Source: Colius striatus | Lineage: Eukaryota > Chordata > Aves > Coliiformes > Coliidae | Direction of reading: 5' to 3' | Length of the DNA: 64,000 nt | NCBI RefSeq assembly: GCF_028858725.1 | Contig: NC_084759.1 | Span: 92,772,362 to 92,836,361, forward strand | Shown here: positions 14,469 to 27,059 of the stretch, in pieces | Position numbering within the stretch: position 1 is the first letter of the stretch | Layout of the letters: every line of letters begins with the position of its first letter | The notes under the pieces: model-generated | Database searches by the model: none | The model's input: the letters and a program-made list of their open reading frames with translations, nothing else | What the model was told of the DNA's origin: nothing | Made by a program: the position numbers and the translations under genes

Positions 14469-14498
14469 AGGAGCATGGTCTAACAGGAGCATGGTCTA
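14469..14498. repeat. Two-copy tandem repeat, period 16
   Basis: The 14-base unit 'aggagcatggtcta' occurs twice, at 14469-14482 and 14485-14498, separated by two bases. The copies are identical. Confidence 0.9.
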
Positions 14499-14602
14499 GG
14501 ATTGTAGTGTAATTTAAAACGGCAATATAACTGTTTCTTTTAAATAAAAAATATTTTTCTATAAAATACAATCATATGTAAATATAAAAGCTGTGCATAT
14601 AT

Positions 14603-14618
14603 ATGTATGTACATACAT
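14603..14618. repeat. 16-bp perfect palindrome
   Basis: The 16 bases ATGTATGTACATACAT are their own reverse complement. They sit in an alternating purine-pyrimidine AT-rich stretch (14594-14630) that resembles a decayed (TA)/(TG) microsatellite. Confidence 0.85.
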
Positions 14619-15096
14619 GTTATATATCTTTTTTTGTTATCAGTGCTATTAGGCATACTTACCATCTTTGTTGAAGGTTCAGTCCTTGTGTTTAGTCAGT
14701 TCTACACCCTTCTGCAATGGCTAAATGAAAAAAAGTTTTATTTAGGTTAAAAAAAAAAGAAAAGATGAGGGAAGAAGTTATCCCATTTAGTCTAGGACCT
14801 TGTAGGCTGGTTGTATTTCAGTGCCAAATTACAGTTTTTTAGCTAACATGGAAACATTTTTTTTCTATTTTGGCAGTTGGCTGACTGAGACTGTCTTTGC
14901 TTGGAGAATTAACTGTGCAAACTCTGTTGCTATAAATATTCATTTCATCTGCTTTTCTCCCTAAAAGACAACAGAGTACTCCGTGTTTGACACTAACACC
15001 AAATGGGTGGAAGAACTGAACTCACAGGTGAACCTATTTTAACAAAGAAGCAGCATAGACTGAATCTGTACTGGTAAATTAAATGTGAATAGTAAT

Positions 15097-15166
15097 ATTG
15101 CTAAGCACTGACACCAGAAGACACAGACCAGATTGCTAAGCACTGACACCAGAAGACACAGACCAG
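15097..15166. repeat. Exact 35-bp tandem duplication
   Basis: A 35-base unit beginning 'attgctaagcactgacacc' is present twice head to tail, at 15097-15131 and 15132-15166, with no mismatch. It lies in otherwise unique DNA with no gene nearby. Confidence 0.95.
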
Positions 15167-15169
15167 TCT

Positions 15170-18100
15170 GTGTCTAGTCCTGCCTCACCATCCAAAAATA
15201 AAGTATGTGCAAGCCACCTTTTGGGAATGGTCCCTGAAATGTTCTATCTACTAAATCATGGCTCAAAGTTATTTAAGGATAGTGCCAGCAGTAACACCAC
15301 ATTTATGTCAGGAAGTATCCCTACAGTTTGCCAACAGAAATCATTGCATTGCAGGGCCTGATAATGCTTGTCTGACATTGTCTTATTGTTGTATCTTCTG
15401 ACCAACACATGGCTTAAATCTTCAGCTGATGGGCAGCGTATGGATAATTTAATTCAATTTTCCAAAGCCAGACTTCTTGCATTGCACTGAGAAACTGTTT
15501 GCAGAGAATCAGTGCTGCCTGGACTGCTGCCAACACGGGAATAACATCACATCACAAAATCTACTCATGGTTAGATGGTGCATTTCTCTCATCTGTCTGA
15601 AAAACTGAAACACCCAGAGTTCACAAAGTTGGTGTGAAAGACAAGTTGTCGCTAATGCGTATCTTCATAAGCTGTGTTAAGGGTGATGTCGTTTGCTGTG
15701 CCCTTGCTGCAGTAGGAATACTTGTCACTACCAGACACCTCATAACAAACAACACGTTTCCCATGACCTCTGCAATATGTTGTTCTTCTGTGTTAGTCAC
15801 TTCCCTAGAGCCAGTATATCCCCAGAAGTTTGTCTCCATGATATATTTTTTGAATGAGTGCAAAAAAGACTTTAAAAATTAATGTGCTTCTGATTCACTC
15901 CTCCATCATACTGCCACATACTCTTAAATCCAGATACCAAAAAAAAGACCCACTTGTCTCTATCTATGTCTAACAGAGAAGAATTTAGTGCAGGTGGCAG
16001 CACGTACTCTCTCCATGCCCATAGGTAACAAGCAACTGTAGGAAGGTTAGCGTGGGCACAAGAACAAATGCATACAAACTTGCCTTTATTGAACTTAGGC
16101 AGCAAACAATGTACTTCTGTTCCATCAAAACAGAGTGGTTCAAAAATAATTTTCAGCAGGAGTACTGGGACAACTTCTATCCAACTCTGGGTAGCTTTTA
16201 AGTAGAGTTTATTATTATTTCTAAATGATATTTGAAACAGTAGCAAGACAGCATATACTCAGCACTCCAAGGACCTACCTACAGTCATACTTTCCTGCTG
16301 ACGACCCAGAGATGAAAGGCTTGGAAATCTGTCCCTGAACTATTTTCTGGATTCCTTGGCATCAAGAGAATTCAAATGGGAATGTCAAGAGTTTCACTAA
16401 ATAGCTTTATGGCAAGCTGCTGGAAGGACTCAGTAGATCAAAACCCTGCTTCAATCAGCAAACTCTAACGGTTTAATGGACACCACTTGAAAAACAAAAC
16501 AGAAGTTAACCAAAAGAAAAATAGGATGCCCTGACTGGGAATTCAACTCTGCCTTATAATAGTTTGTTATCAGATCTTCAGCTAACCTCTGCAGGTGAAC
16601 TGCACACCACATTTTACCTCTAATTCATGAGTCACTACTATTCACTAAGTACTAAATGTAGAAACATTTCTCCTCATTTCTGCATTTATCTTTGAAAGCA
16701 CAATGAACTGAAGTTTGCAAAAGAAAGAAGTCTACCTCTGATGGGTTTTGGGGTTTTATTTTTTTCTTCTAAAGTAAGCATTTGGTAAAAAAATAATCAA
16801 CCACCATTTACTTTCTAAAATCATATATTTCTGACTGTAAGGCCCAGTCATACTACATAAAAGCAACTCCTAGTAACATCAAATCATGAAAATTGCATGC
16901 AGAAAAAAGTAAAAAAGCATTAGCTCTTATTGTTGCTTTCCCCTTCTCCTGCACTCCCCACAGCTTGACATTGTTAATAATTTTTCTTAACTGAGTAGTT
17001 CTTGTCTTATGCAGTCTTGGAAGAGTTCCAACTTTGTCCTCCCCTGTGCCATGCAGTGTGTCTTGGAGGTGCTTGGAGGAAACTGGAAGGAGCTCTTCCA
17101 GGGATAAAGAGGCTGGTCCAGCTGGGCTGGACTCTGTAGCCTGACACTAGCTAAACCAGGAGTTGTTTATTCTATGGATGCTTTTGGGAAGCAGACACAT
17201 AGGAGGTTGTTTCTAAGTTGGTCAGGAGACTTTTAGTTAAATTTCAATGACAAAAGTGTTTGTGGTATTTTTATGACCTTGGTTTCTGATCATTGATTGA
17301 CGCCTCAGATGTTCTTGGCTTCTACCTGAACTAGCTACCTGAGCAGTGAGTCACAGCCCAGTTTCACCTGAAAGCAAATTTCAAAAATGTCCCTTGTGTG
17401 GGCTCTGTTTTGGTTTGGGGTTTTTTTGTTGTTGTTGTTGTTCTGAGACATCACAGTTAGAAAAGAGCTTTTGCTGCGTTATGCCAAAGAAAGCCACTGT
17501 AATCCTTCACAATCTGGACAATGTGCCTTGTGGGTGTAGAAGATTAGTACTCACTATGAGTGACATGGACACAGGAAAGAGGTTTATTTCCTAAAGACTT
17601 TGTGTATGGTTTTGGGTTTTTCCCTCTTGACACATTTGAAGTTAGTTCAAACATTTGTGAGAGGAGATCATATTCATGACCCAGCTCCTAGGCAGTTAGT
17701 TTGCCTGTTGTTTCATAGTGAAATATTTCCGTTTCACAATGTTTTAACTCATAGGACTTGAAATGACCTATAATTTGTCTTCAGAAGTATTTCAGTCAAG
17801 TTCCTCACTCTGGACAATTCAGATCTGCAGCCAAAATAAAGGCACAAAAGTGCCCCCTTCAAATAATGGCAGCAGTTTTCAGTGACAAAGCTCTAAAATG
17901 AGGTTTGTTGCACGGGTAAATCTGTCTTTGCTTTGCTTTGCTTTGTAGGAAGTGATTGTGACCTGGTAATCTGTTTGATTTGTGATCCTTAACTGAAGTG
18001 AAACAGACCATGCAATCCACAAGCTGCTTTAAAAATTTCCTTGTCCTGTCCATTTTGCGCTAAAAGAACGTGACTTTGCCACTAGAAGAACTCATGACGT

Positions 18101-21100
18101 GTGTGTTGTGTGCTGCTCCGATAGATACATTTGTAATAAATGTGTGGTTAATCTTTGTAACAGCAGCTGATTACAATTTATTCCCTTATCATGAGGGACT
18201 TGTCAGCCTTTTGAATCCCTAGCTGTCAAGGGTCTGTGAATGATGAATCACAGTGTCTGTCTATGCCCGATTCAAAGACCGAGATGTTGACACACATGCT
18301 TGTTTTCTGAGAAAAGTAGATTTTTATGGGACACTGAATCCTATTACCTTACTGTGTCCTTCAATCTTGTGATAGAAATGATCCAGCACCCTTTTGACAT
18401 ATGTTTAGGATTCAAAGTACAACACAGATACTCCTGCTGTGTGTTTTGCTTGTCCAGGCTTGGAAAACCAATACAAGAATGAAACAGAAAAGCACTTCTG
18501 TGTGAGTATTATGGCTTCTACTGCCTGCTTAGCCCTGTCCAGATGGACCTGAGGAGAAGGTACATGCAACCATGTTCATCTGAGAGTGCCTCTGTGGCTG
18601 ATACTTCTCCTGTTCTCCTCTTCTCCCTACTATCAGGAAAAAGGAAAAAAAAGAAAAAAAAAAGAGGTCTTGATTTGTGCTTAGATATCTTAATTGTCTT
18701 CATGTCGCCTGTCCAGGCGTGGCTTGTCTTGAATTGGGCAACAGTTTAGATACCCAAGTGTCTAAAATAGGCAAGTTCCCTACTCCTCACAACATCCATG
18801 ACCCAAATCTTCAAAGCATCTAGCAAGTGAGTAACTCACAGGTGTGAAAAACAGATGGGGAACTGGAGAAGGAGGTTTCTGCACATTAGCATCCTCTGGT
18901 GCAGCTTCCAGCCCTTTGGCAGCTTCAGTGGTCACACAACCTCTGCATCCAACCTTGAAGCCACAGGGATACCTGCCTGCTAGGCTGGAAACTGCTGCAT
19001 TAAAGTCAGTTTCATATTTACACTAGCACCAAGTAGTGACTTTGTCTTCCACAGGTATGGGAGGCCTGGTTTTGTTTTCTAGTCACTGGCTTTCATTATC
19101 TCGCTTAAAATTTCGCCCACATTGATTTACTGTCTGTAACAAGAGTAAGCCAGGAAGTTTGTTTCTAAGCTGATCATATGGTGGACTCCTGCTCTCTAGC
19201 TGTTCCTCTCCACTGAGGCTGGGGCATGGATAATGAGCTATTGCACCTGTGGTCTCACACTAGCATAGTGCCAGGAGCACTCCCACTTCCAGTGGTTTTG
19301 CTATAGTTATAATTCTGTATATACACCCAAAATACTGAAATACAATGCTATATAGTTATGCAGTCTCAAAATTGCATCTATTTAGGGTGAAATTTTCATG
19401 AAACTCAACAGGAGGCTTAAGAGTACAACCACTTCCAGAAACAAAACCTGCCTTTTTTCTTGAAATGTCAGTATTTTCAAAGCATGGAAAGAATGAGAAT
19501 TCAGTAGAGATATCTCTTTAATGACACATCAAATGATCTTGAGCAACACCAAGAGGCTGCCTGCATGTCCAGGCATTACTTTGAATGTTTGGTAAGAACA
19601 GTTTATAGAATATCTTTCCAGGCATTTGCACAAACAAAGCTCCATTAACTTGCATACCAAACTGAAGCCTGCATTCAGTGATAAAAACAAGAATTTAGAG
19701 GGATCAGAGAAGCTGTGATGGGTGGGGGGAGAGGAGAGCAAAATAAAAGATGAGATATTTCTTCTTCACTTTCTACTGCATTTCTCCCTAATTGCAAGTT
19801 CCTGAAGGGTTGTAGGTTGTGTCACTGTCACCCCATAAAAGGCTAAAGCTTAGAGACAGTCACAGTGTTGGCTGGGGATTGGGAGATTTCCTGCTGAAAG
19901 AGATCACCATGGCCAACACAGTCTGACCTCAGATGTCATCTCTTGGATTTCCTTGAACTGAATTTTCCTTGAACCTGAGCACATCAGCTGAAAAAAACCC
20001 TTCCTGTCTTGATGATGACATTTCTAGAACTGAAGAATCCGTTACACAACATTAAGTACTGTTTCCATTGGTTAATTCTCTTCACTATGAAAAAGGTGTT
20101 TATTTTCTATGGACCACTCATATCTGGCTTTAGTTTTGAGACACTGACTTTTGTTGTCTTTTCATCAGCTATGTTATCATTAAATTTGCATTTTCCAGGG
20201 TTACACTTTTTAAGCTATGACTACCTTTTTTGGCTTAAGAAAGATAGGCTGAGTTCTTGAACTTCTTCAAAGGAAACACTTGTTTTGATCTAAAAGTTTC
20301 TTTTCTATCTGTAGTCATAGTTTTGTAAATTCTTTCCTAGAAAGCTGTACAGAGCTGATACACCTTATTTTTTTTCTTGCCATTACTATGCTTATTTGCT
20401 GTATGTACATGGCCCTGACAAGGCTGGTAGTGCATGCCAGTATCCCACTGGTCCCAGCTGAGGGCTTAGCCATGATCTGTACCTGTGGTGGTCCATACAG
20501 TGCAAAACGATAGCTAGCACCCACCATCACCTCTTCACTGCATTTGATCATGGGTAACATTGCTGTCAGGACCTACAAGCTCAGAAGTGTGCTCCAAACC
20601 ACCTTTCCTTTAGACATAGCCAATGCACTTAAGGAACCTAGGGTAACCTAGGACACCATTGTGCTTCATACTGTACAAATGCTAACTGTAACCAGGGATA
20701 AACCAAGAAGACAAGAGATGGCAGCATTGCTAGTATGGCAGTTGTAGTGTCATGGCAGCAGCCGGGATGTAACGGGAACTGGGCTTTTTCCCAGCTGTTT
20801 GGCAGCTGACATGGTGAAGGACGGTCTTATGGTGGCCCATGAGGTGAGGTAGAGAAGAAAACAGGTCAATGACTATGAGGAGTTCATCCTGTGCACACAA
20901 GGGAGGTGTGGAAAAAAAGTATATCTTCAAGCTTTAACATTATGTGTTAATGTGGACAGGTACAGAGAGGAAGCCACTGGCAGGGGCTGTGCTCTCAAGC
21001 AGAAATGAGAAACAGGCTGGGCTGGAGACAGGCTACAGAGGACTAACAGATCTAACTTGACTCTTTTGGCAATAAGACATCTGAATTGAAGGTGCCAGAG

Positions 21101-22406
21101 CAGTGAGAAGGCTGATGCTTTTGAAACAGAGATGGTCACATTTCCATTTATTTATTTGTTGTGTTCACCTAGCTACACAGCCAAAGATGATATTAGCTCT
21201 CTGGTCAAAGGTCATCCCGTGACATTAAGCACAGTTATGTCTACTAGAAAGCAACACTGATATTATAAAAGTTTCTGCTTCCTTAGCCTCTATTTTTTTC
21301 CCCAGACTTTATGGTTTTGCATATAGTTGTTTCAAAATGAAGAGCCTATGGTATCCAACTTAGCAGTTGTCTCTGTACCAATAATATGTCCTCTCTGTTA
21401 TCCTCCTTGATGATGATCATCTCAGAAATATTCCACGAAGATGAGTTTTCTGCACCAGGCTTGTTTCCTTCCTCAGAGAGAAATGTAGAAAGTACAAGAA
21501 GGTGGCAGCCACAGGCACTGTAAGCAGTCTGTTACCTAACACTGGCTTTGAGGGCCTGGTGACGTAAATGTTCTTGTTGGGACATACCTGCTGTCATTTG
21601 CCATATGCTGGTGGCACAATTTCAGTGGATTATCACAGGGTCCTCTCTAAGCCTTATGTGATCTGTGGGTCTTGCTACTGAGGCTGTTGTTTGGGATAGT
21701 CAATCAGACTTCATTAATGGACTCCTCGTAGGATATAAAAGTCAAAGAAGAGATGGTGCTTTCAGCATTTACCTTGAAAACAAGTTTTTGAGTGAGAAAA
21801 GAGAGAAAGACTTTGGAGAAAAAACTCTCTCTGTTTCTACATTATGAGGAATAGAATCTCATGGGTTATGTCTATACTGCTGTACAGCAGTTGGTCTATA
21901 GGGCAAACTCAGGACCAAATATTCTGACCATCCACGGGACCTTTCTTAGGGACAAATGTGGATAGCCACATGGCTGTTCCCTGTGGGAAAGCTCACGTCT
22001 CTCTGAGCTTTGAGCAGAGCCTGAGTTGGCCCCTTGTGCAATATCCAGAGGCCTGTCCAGGCTCTGTGTCCCCCAGCTTCCCCATCAGCACCCATAGCAG
22101 AGACAGGCAAGATATCCTGGAAGTCTGTCCAAAGCTAGCATTACCTGTTGCAAAGGCAGTTTACAGGGAACCTGTGCTCAGGCCATGTAGAGGCTTGCAT
22201 TGGAGGGTACAGAAATAAGAGTGTTCGGGGCTTGGGACAACAGCCTACACAGTATTTGTGGAGATGCCATTGCACCTTCATCCTGCAATGGAGGTAGGAT
22301 TGCTTGGCCAGGTAGAGCCTGAGACGCAGCGCAGTGTGTCCTCAGCCTTTGAATGCTGGAGGCTGCTCTGGCAGGTGTGCTGCTTACTCCCTCTGAACAG
22401 ACATGT
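15170..22406. other. Intergenic DNA, no gene seen
   Basis: No exon or RNA gene could be supported. Short pentanucleotide-like runs occur ('ctttg' repeats near 17929-17947), and there is a purine run at 18641-18666. Two short stretches with clustered transcription-factor-like motifs (18115-18260 and 21202-21214) are described under findings. Confidence 0.55.
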
Positions 22407-22411
22407 GCCAT

Positions 22412-23356
22412 TGTCCTGGTTTAGGCCCATCAGGGAACAAAGACCAAGAGGCTGAGAATTGCTCAAGGGCAGGGAGGGCTTAATTGCCGCTTAAGGTTCA
22501 GGACAAAACAGACCAGGCTACTCGGTTTGGGGAAGAAAACAGAAAATAATTTAATGCAACATCAACTAAAACATACCCCCAAAAACCCAAAACATAACCA
22601 AAACGAAACAACACAGAGGAATACATCAATGAAGAGTCCAACCAGCCTTTTTAAGAACACCTTCTTGCCACACCTCCCCTCTTCCTGGGTTCAGAGCCCT
22701 GATCCCGGGGTTTTTACCCTGTCCCCCCCTGAACGGTTCAGGGGGGCAGGCAGTGGGGGTTTCAGTTAGTCTGTTCCCGATAGCTTCTGCCGTTTGTCCC
22801 TCCTCAGGACGGGTGAACTCCACACCAGTCCTCCCTGCAAGTCCGTGGGGTAACTCACACACATGGCAGCCCTGCACGGGCTGCTCCGACGTGCACTTAT
22901 TCCAAAGGCTGCAGCTCCTCTCTGCCTCTCGTGTGGGGCTGCTCTGCGGCCTGCAGGCTCTCCAACACGGCCTGGGCCATGGCCGTCTCCCCACACAGTC
23001 CCTCGCCCGTCCGGGCTCACTCACATGGAGCTGCTGGTGGCTCTTGGTCCTGCCACGGGTCTCCATAGGTTGCAGGGGCACAGTTTGCATTCTCGCCACG
23101 GCTTGCAGAGAAGTCTCTGGTCTATTGCTTCTCCTTCCATCCTCCTTCTCTGGCCGAAGAGTCCACGTGGTCGCCTCCATCTTGTATCACTCATACACCT
23201 CCTCCAGCACTTCAAATTCCTGTCCCCTAAATAGTGATGGCAGAGGCGCCAGATTGGCCCAGCCGGGGGGAGAGTCTGCAAACTCTTTACCGGGTCTTCA
23301 CTGCAACCCGCTCCCCCTGTTACTAAGCCAAAGCTGCTCCTTGCTAAACCAGAACA
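22412..23356 (-). mobile_element. Solo LTR of an endogenous retrovirus
   Basis: A 945-bp element bounded by inverted termini: TGTCCTGGTTTAG at the left and CTAAACCAGAACA at the right, matching at 12 of 13 positions. It is flanked by an exact 5-bp target-site duplication, GCCAT, at 22407-22411 and 23357-23361. It therefore inserted as an LTR element and lost its internal region by LTR-LTR recombination. Minus orientation is suggested by a TATA-like TTAAAAAGG (22654-22646), then an ATTAAA (22555-22550) followed by about 140 bp of U5-like sequence. The U3-like part is GC-rich, with many CpGs compared with its surroundings. No gag, pol or env sequence is present. A 5-bp duplication fits ERVL/class III-like or some class I elements; the family was not determined. 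Confidence 0.88.
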
Positions 23357-23361
23357 GCCAT

Positions 23362-25850
23362 CAGCTCTGGAGATCTCTGTAGCCCCAGGTGAGACAGTTG
23401 CTATGTCTGTGATAAATCTTTAGTCTTGGCTTCCAGCATCTTCCATAACAAGTGGGAGTTAGTTTCCCAGTTTTTCTTAGTAGTTGTGTTTGGTCACAGT
23501 GTGTCTTATTTCAGGAAAGGGATATGTTTTCCAGGTTAATATATTTTCAAAACCTGGAAAATACTTTAAATGTTCACAGTTGTGAATCTACCTTTGTCTT
23601 TCCATCCAAATTCCGGTAATTTTCCTGCTGGTACTACTTTGTGTATTGTGATTGAAGTCATGAATAATAATTGGATTTCTTTATGATTCCACTTGAAGTT
23701 TCAAGTATTATAAGAACAATAATAAAATAATCACAAACTTGATTCAGAAAGCTAAAAAGCAGATATAACACTCTCCAGATCTAGAGAAGAAAAAACAATT
23801 TAAAAAATCCTGCTAGTTATCTATTGAGATTTTCTTGTGAATTGCTTCACAGTTGCTTATTTTCTTTTAAATAAGCAAGAAACCAAAGAACAAACTACTT
23901 TCCTAAATTAGGCTTGTCGGTGTTCTTTTGTCTTTCTCCATAAAGATTCAGGCCTTTCCAGACTTGGAGCCTGTAACAGTGACTGATATTGTATCATGAG
24001 AGATGAGAAAGATGAATACAGCTGAGGAATGGATATGTTGTCAGGACTTTCATCATTTGAGCTACACTGCCTTGGTTTTATTTGCCTTTTCCATCAGTGT
24101 GAAAGCCAGACTGTATTAGAACTGAAGACGTGATGATGCAACTGGGTTTTTACCATAAATATGTCATAAATTGCTTTTTACATTGCATGCACAAACATCC
24201 TATGTCCAGCAAGGGAAATATATAAAGCACCTTAACTTGATTTCCATGCACTCCTAAGTAATTCAAATGAAAGGATGATGATCTGACATTCTTTGTTTAA
24301 AACACTAGAATTAAAACTACTTTTTGTACAATTTTTCCTTCAATCTCAAATACACAATTTACTTTTGACCAGAGAAAACAATTCATAAAGCATGCAATGT
24401 TCTGTTTTCATTTTTCTTTTTAAGCAAAATTGGGAAGGAATAGGAAGATTGAAATTAAAAAGCAGATATTTCAGTAAAATGTTTTGAAAAATAAGACTTT
24501 ATTTTTGTCCCCTATGTATCTTTTTTTTCCCCAACTGAAACAGTGATAGGTCTGGCACAGAACCAAATAATCTCAATTGTCTTGTACATTTTTGGCAGAT
24601 GAAAATATTTAATTGAGAAAAGACTCCAGCTCGGAAAGCATCTTCCCAGAGAGTGCTAGTTAGGGGTGTCTGCATTTAAAAAAACATCTGAACTTCAGAG
24701 ATTGATACTACAGGTGAGAAGCAAGAGAAAGTAACCTTAAAGCAACTTTAAACATTGCAAGTAACTTTTACTTGTGATGCTGTAGAATCTCCAGCATCTT
24801 CCTTATGCTGACACACATGCATACTCAAGAGCTCAGTACTTGTTCCTAACATGCAGACCTGACAGAACAAAAATAGTAAGGATATTTACAATACAATGAT
24901 GTAACCTTCTCCCACATTTTGCAAATGTGGTCATATGTTGTAACCTTCCTTGTTTTTTAATAGTAAAGCAGAAATGTCTAGCATACAGAGTCTGTGCTGC
25001 AACGTTACAACTCTTCCCTAGCAGCTCAGCTGGTATTTCATAACTTGGTGGAGAACTCCATATTCACATGGTTATCACTCATGACTTAATCCGAGTACAG
25101 CTTTCTGTTCCTCTTTTTATTTCTGTGAACAGAGCTGACCAGCACTGCTCTTCTTCTGCAATGGAAAGCAGCTTCATGGCCAAATCTGAAAGCAAAGGAA
25201 GCCATTACTTCCCCAGGGCATTGAGAGTTATCCCGTCCACAGCCAAAAACTCACCTGTCTAATAGAGACAGAACAGGGCAAAGTATCCACAAGGACATCT
25301 TATGTGCATCTTTGTACTACCTATTGTATTCCTATTCTTTGACTAAGAGGAAAGATGGAGCTATTTTAACTTTGGACTTGTCTATTTAGGAAAATTATGT
25401 CCCCTGTGCAACAGTCTCCTGTGCCTTCCCCTGGCTCCAGTCAGGAGCTGAGTTAACTCCAGAATGCAAACCCCATTTGACATTCAAGCCCTGTTTGATG
25501 ACATAATCATTCCATCCCTGCAGACAGACCCAAGCACGTTGCTCTGCACAGTTGCTCTGCACAGTTGCTCAGAGAGCTCTGGGAGTATGGAGCAGCTGAA
25601 GAGTAGCAACCTGCTCATTATGCTGATGCCCTGGCTCTGGCTACACCAATACCATGAGTGGTGCCTGTTCCCTGAAACACCAGTTCCAAACAGCAGCCAC
25701 ATTCCTTCCCTGTTCCCCTTCACTCCCTTCTCCCCTCACATTACATGAGCCGTTGCCTGTGCTGTAAGTTGCTAAACACCACCCAGTGCAGCAGCAGCAG
25801 GGGGAAAATTAACTTTTTTTTTTTTCTTTTTTTTTTTAAAAAAAATTAAT
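23362..25850. other. AT-rich intergenic DNA
   Basis: No gene is seen. The DNA is AT-rich with frequent TAAT-, ATAAA- and TTTAAA-type words between about 23500 and 24950. A T-rich tract followed by an A-rich tract (25813-25847) ends the block just before a CR1 copy. Confidence 0.55.
25538..25570. repeat. 13-bp tandem repeat, about 2.5 copies
   Basis: The unit 'gttgctctgcaca' is at 25538-25550 and 25551-25563, followed by a partial third copy, 'gttgctc', at 25564-25570. Confidence 0.9.
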
Positions 25851-25856
25851 CTACAA

Positions 25857-26074
25857 GTTGGAACACAAGAGGTTCCAAACAAATACAAGGAAGATTTTCT
25901 TCACTGTGATTGTGACAGAGCACTGGAACAGGCTGCCTAGATGGGTTGCTGAGTCTCCTTCTCCAGAGACATTCAAAACCCACTTGGACCTACTCTAGGT
26001 GGTCCTGCTCTGTCAGAGGGGGTTGGACTAGATGATCTTTCAAGGTCCATTCCAGCCCTCGAGATTCTGTGATT
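25857..26074 (+). mobile_element. CR1 LINE 3' fragment
   Basis: Forward-oriented CR1 3' end. It contains 'gaggttccaaacaaatacaa', 'gagcactggaacaggctgcc', 'gttggactagatgatctttc' and the terminal 'gattctgtgatt'. A short deletion relative to the 11153-11930 copy removes the segment after 'cacttggacc'. It is directly preceded by the T/A tract at 25813-25847. Confidence 0.93.
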
Positions 26075-26989
26075 GGCAGTGCCTCTCCTCTCTCATCCCT
26101 TCGTGCCTCCCCACGCCAGCTCGTAGGAATGGGAAGATCAAGCTGGGGCAAGCAGTCAGAGAGCTCGGAGCTAGGCAGGGAGAGGAGAGGACAGCTGTAA
26201 GGGAATGATAACGTACTCCGGGTATTTCCTGGATTGTCCTGCTGGAGCTGGCTCTGATTTATAGCCAGGCCAAAGAGGCCTGCTAAGAAGCGGGGCTCTT
26301 GTTTCCCTTACCGCCCACACAGAGGAACAAGGGACAATAAAGATCTTAACCCGCTTTCCACTTACATTCCCAGCCCTTTTCATGTTGTCTGGTCATGAGG
26401 AAAAGACATCACAAGTGGTGACCGCCAGGGCAGAGAAAATCATTGCCAGGATGTAGTGACAAGGCAGAAGCCATGTTGCCCATTTTCCCTGCCTTACTTT
26501 AGTGTTCACAAATCTCCAGCTGACTGGAATGGTGAGAGAGTGCGGGCCGGCTTAGTGACTTAAACCCAAAGCAAAACAAAGGCCTCTATGAGCAATTTGG
26601 GAATCAGCCATCTGCACAGACCTCTTACTGCCAGACTTCTCCCACTCTGTAGACACAGCTCCTGACCAGGAAGCCCCACAGATGAAGCAGCACCTCGGTA
26701 CCTGGCAGACTTCCCCACTGTCATGATGGGTCTCAGGCCTCGGATTAGGGCAGGACGCTCTATAAAACATCTGGCTCAGCATTTCCAACTTGCTGAGAAG
26801 ATGCCTAGACAGGAATTTTATGGACTCCCTTCCTCTTCACAGCAAAATTTCTTTACGCAGGTGGGTATCAGAAGATGTCTGACTGTCAGAAGACAGGCGA
26901 CCACTGTCAGCATCTGTTCTCTTTGCCATGCCGTGACCCTGGGAAGTTAGAGCAGAGGATGAATTGGACCTTTATGAACAAAAGACTGA

Positions 26990-27058
26990 GACATAAAATA
27001 ATAGAGGCTAGCTGGGACCTCTGGTGCAGACCCGTGCTCAAAGCAGGGCAAATTTAGA
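26990..27058 (-). mobile_element. Probable short CR1 3' fragment
   Basis: Reverse-orientation CR1-like text: 'ctagctgggacctctgg' followed by 'gctcaaagcagggcaaattt' resembles the CR1 'ggaagggacctctgg...tgctcaaagcagggcca' block. It is short and diverged, and its ends are uncertain. Confidence 0.55.
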
Positions 27059-27059
27059 G

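Noticed and set aside
22753..23382. 209-codon plus-strand ORF and companions at the LTR
   Set aside because: They are inside or run out of the solo LTR, are antisense to its likely sense strand, and have no protein motif.
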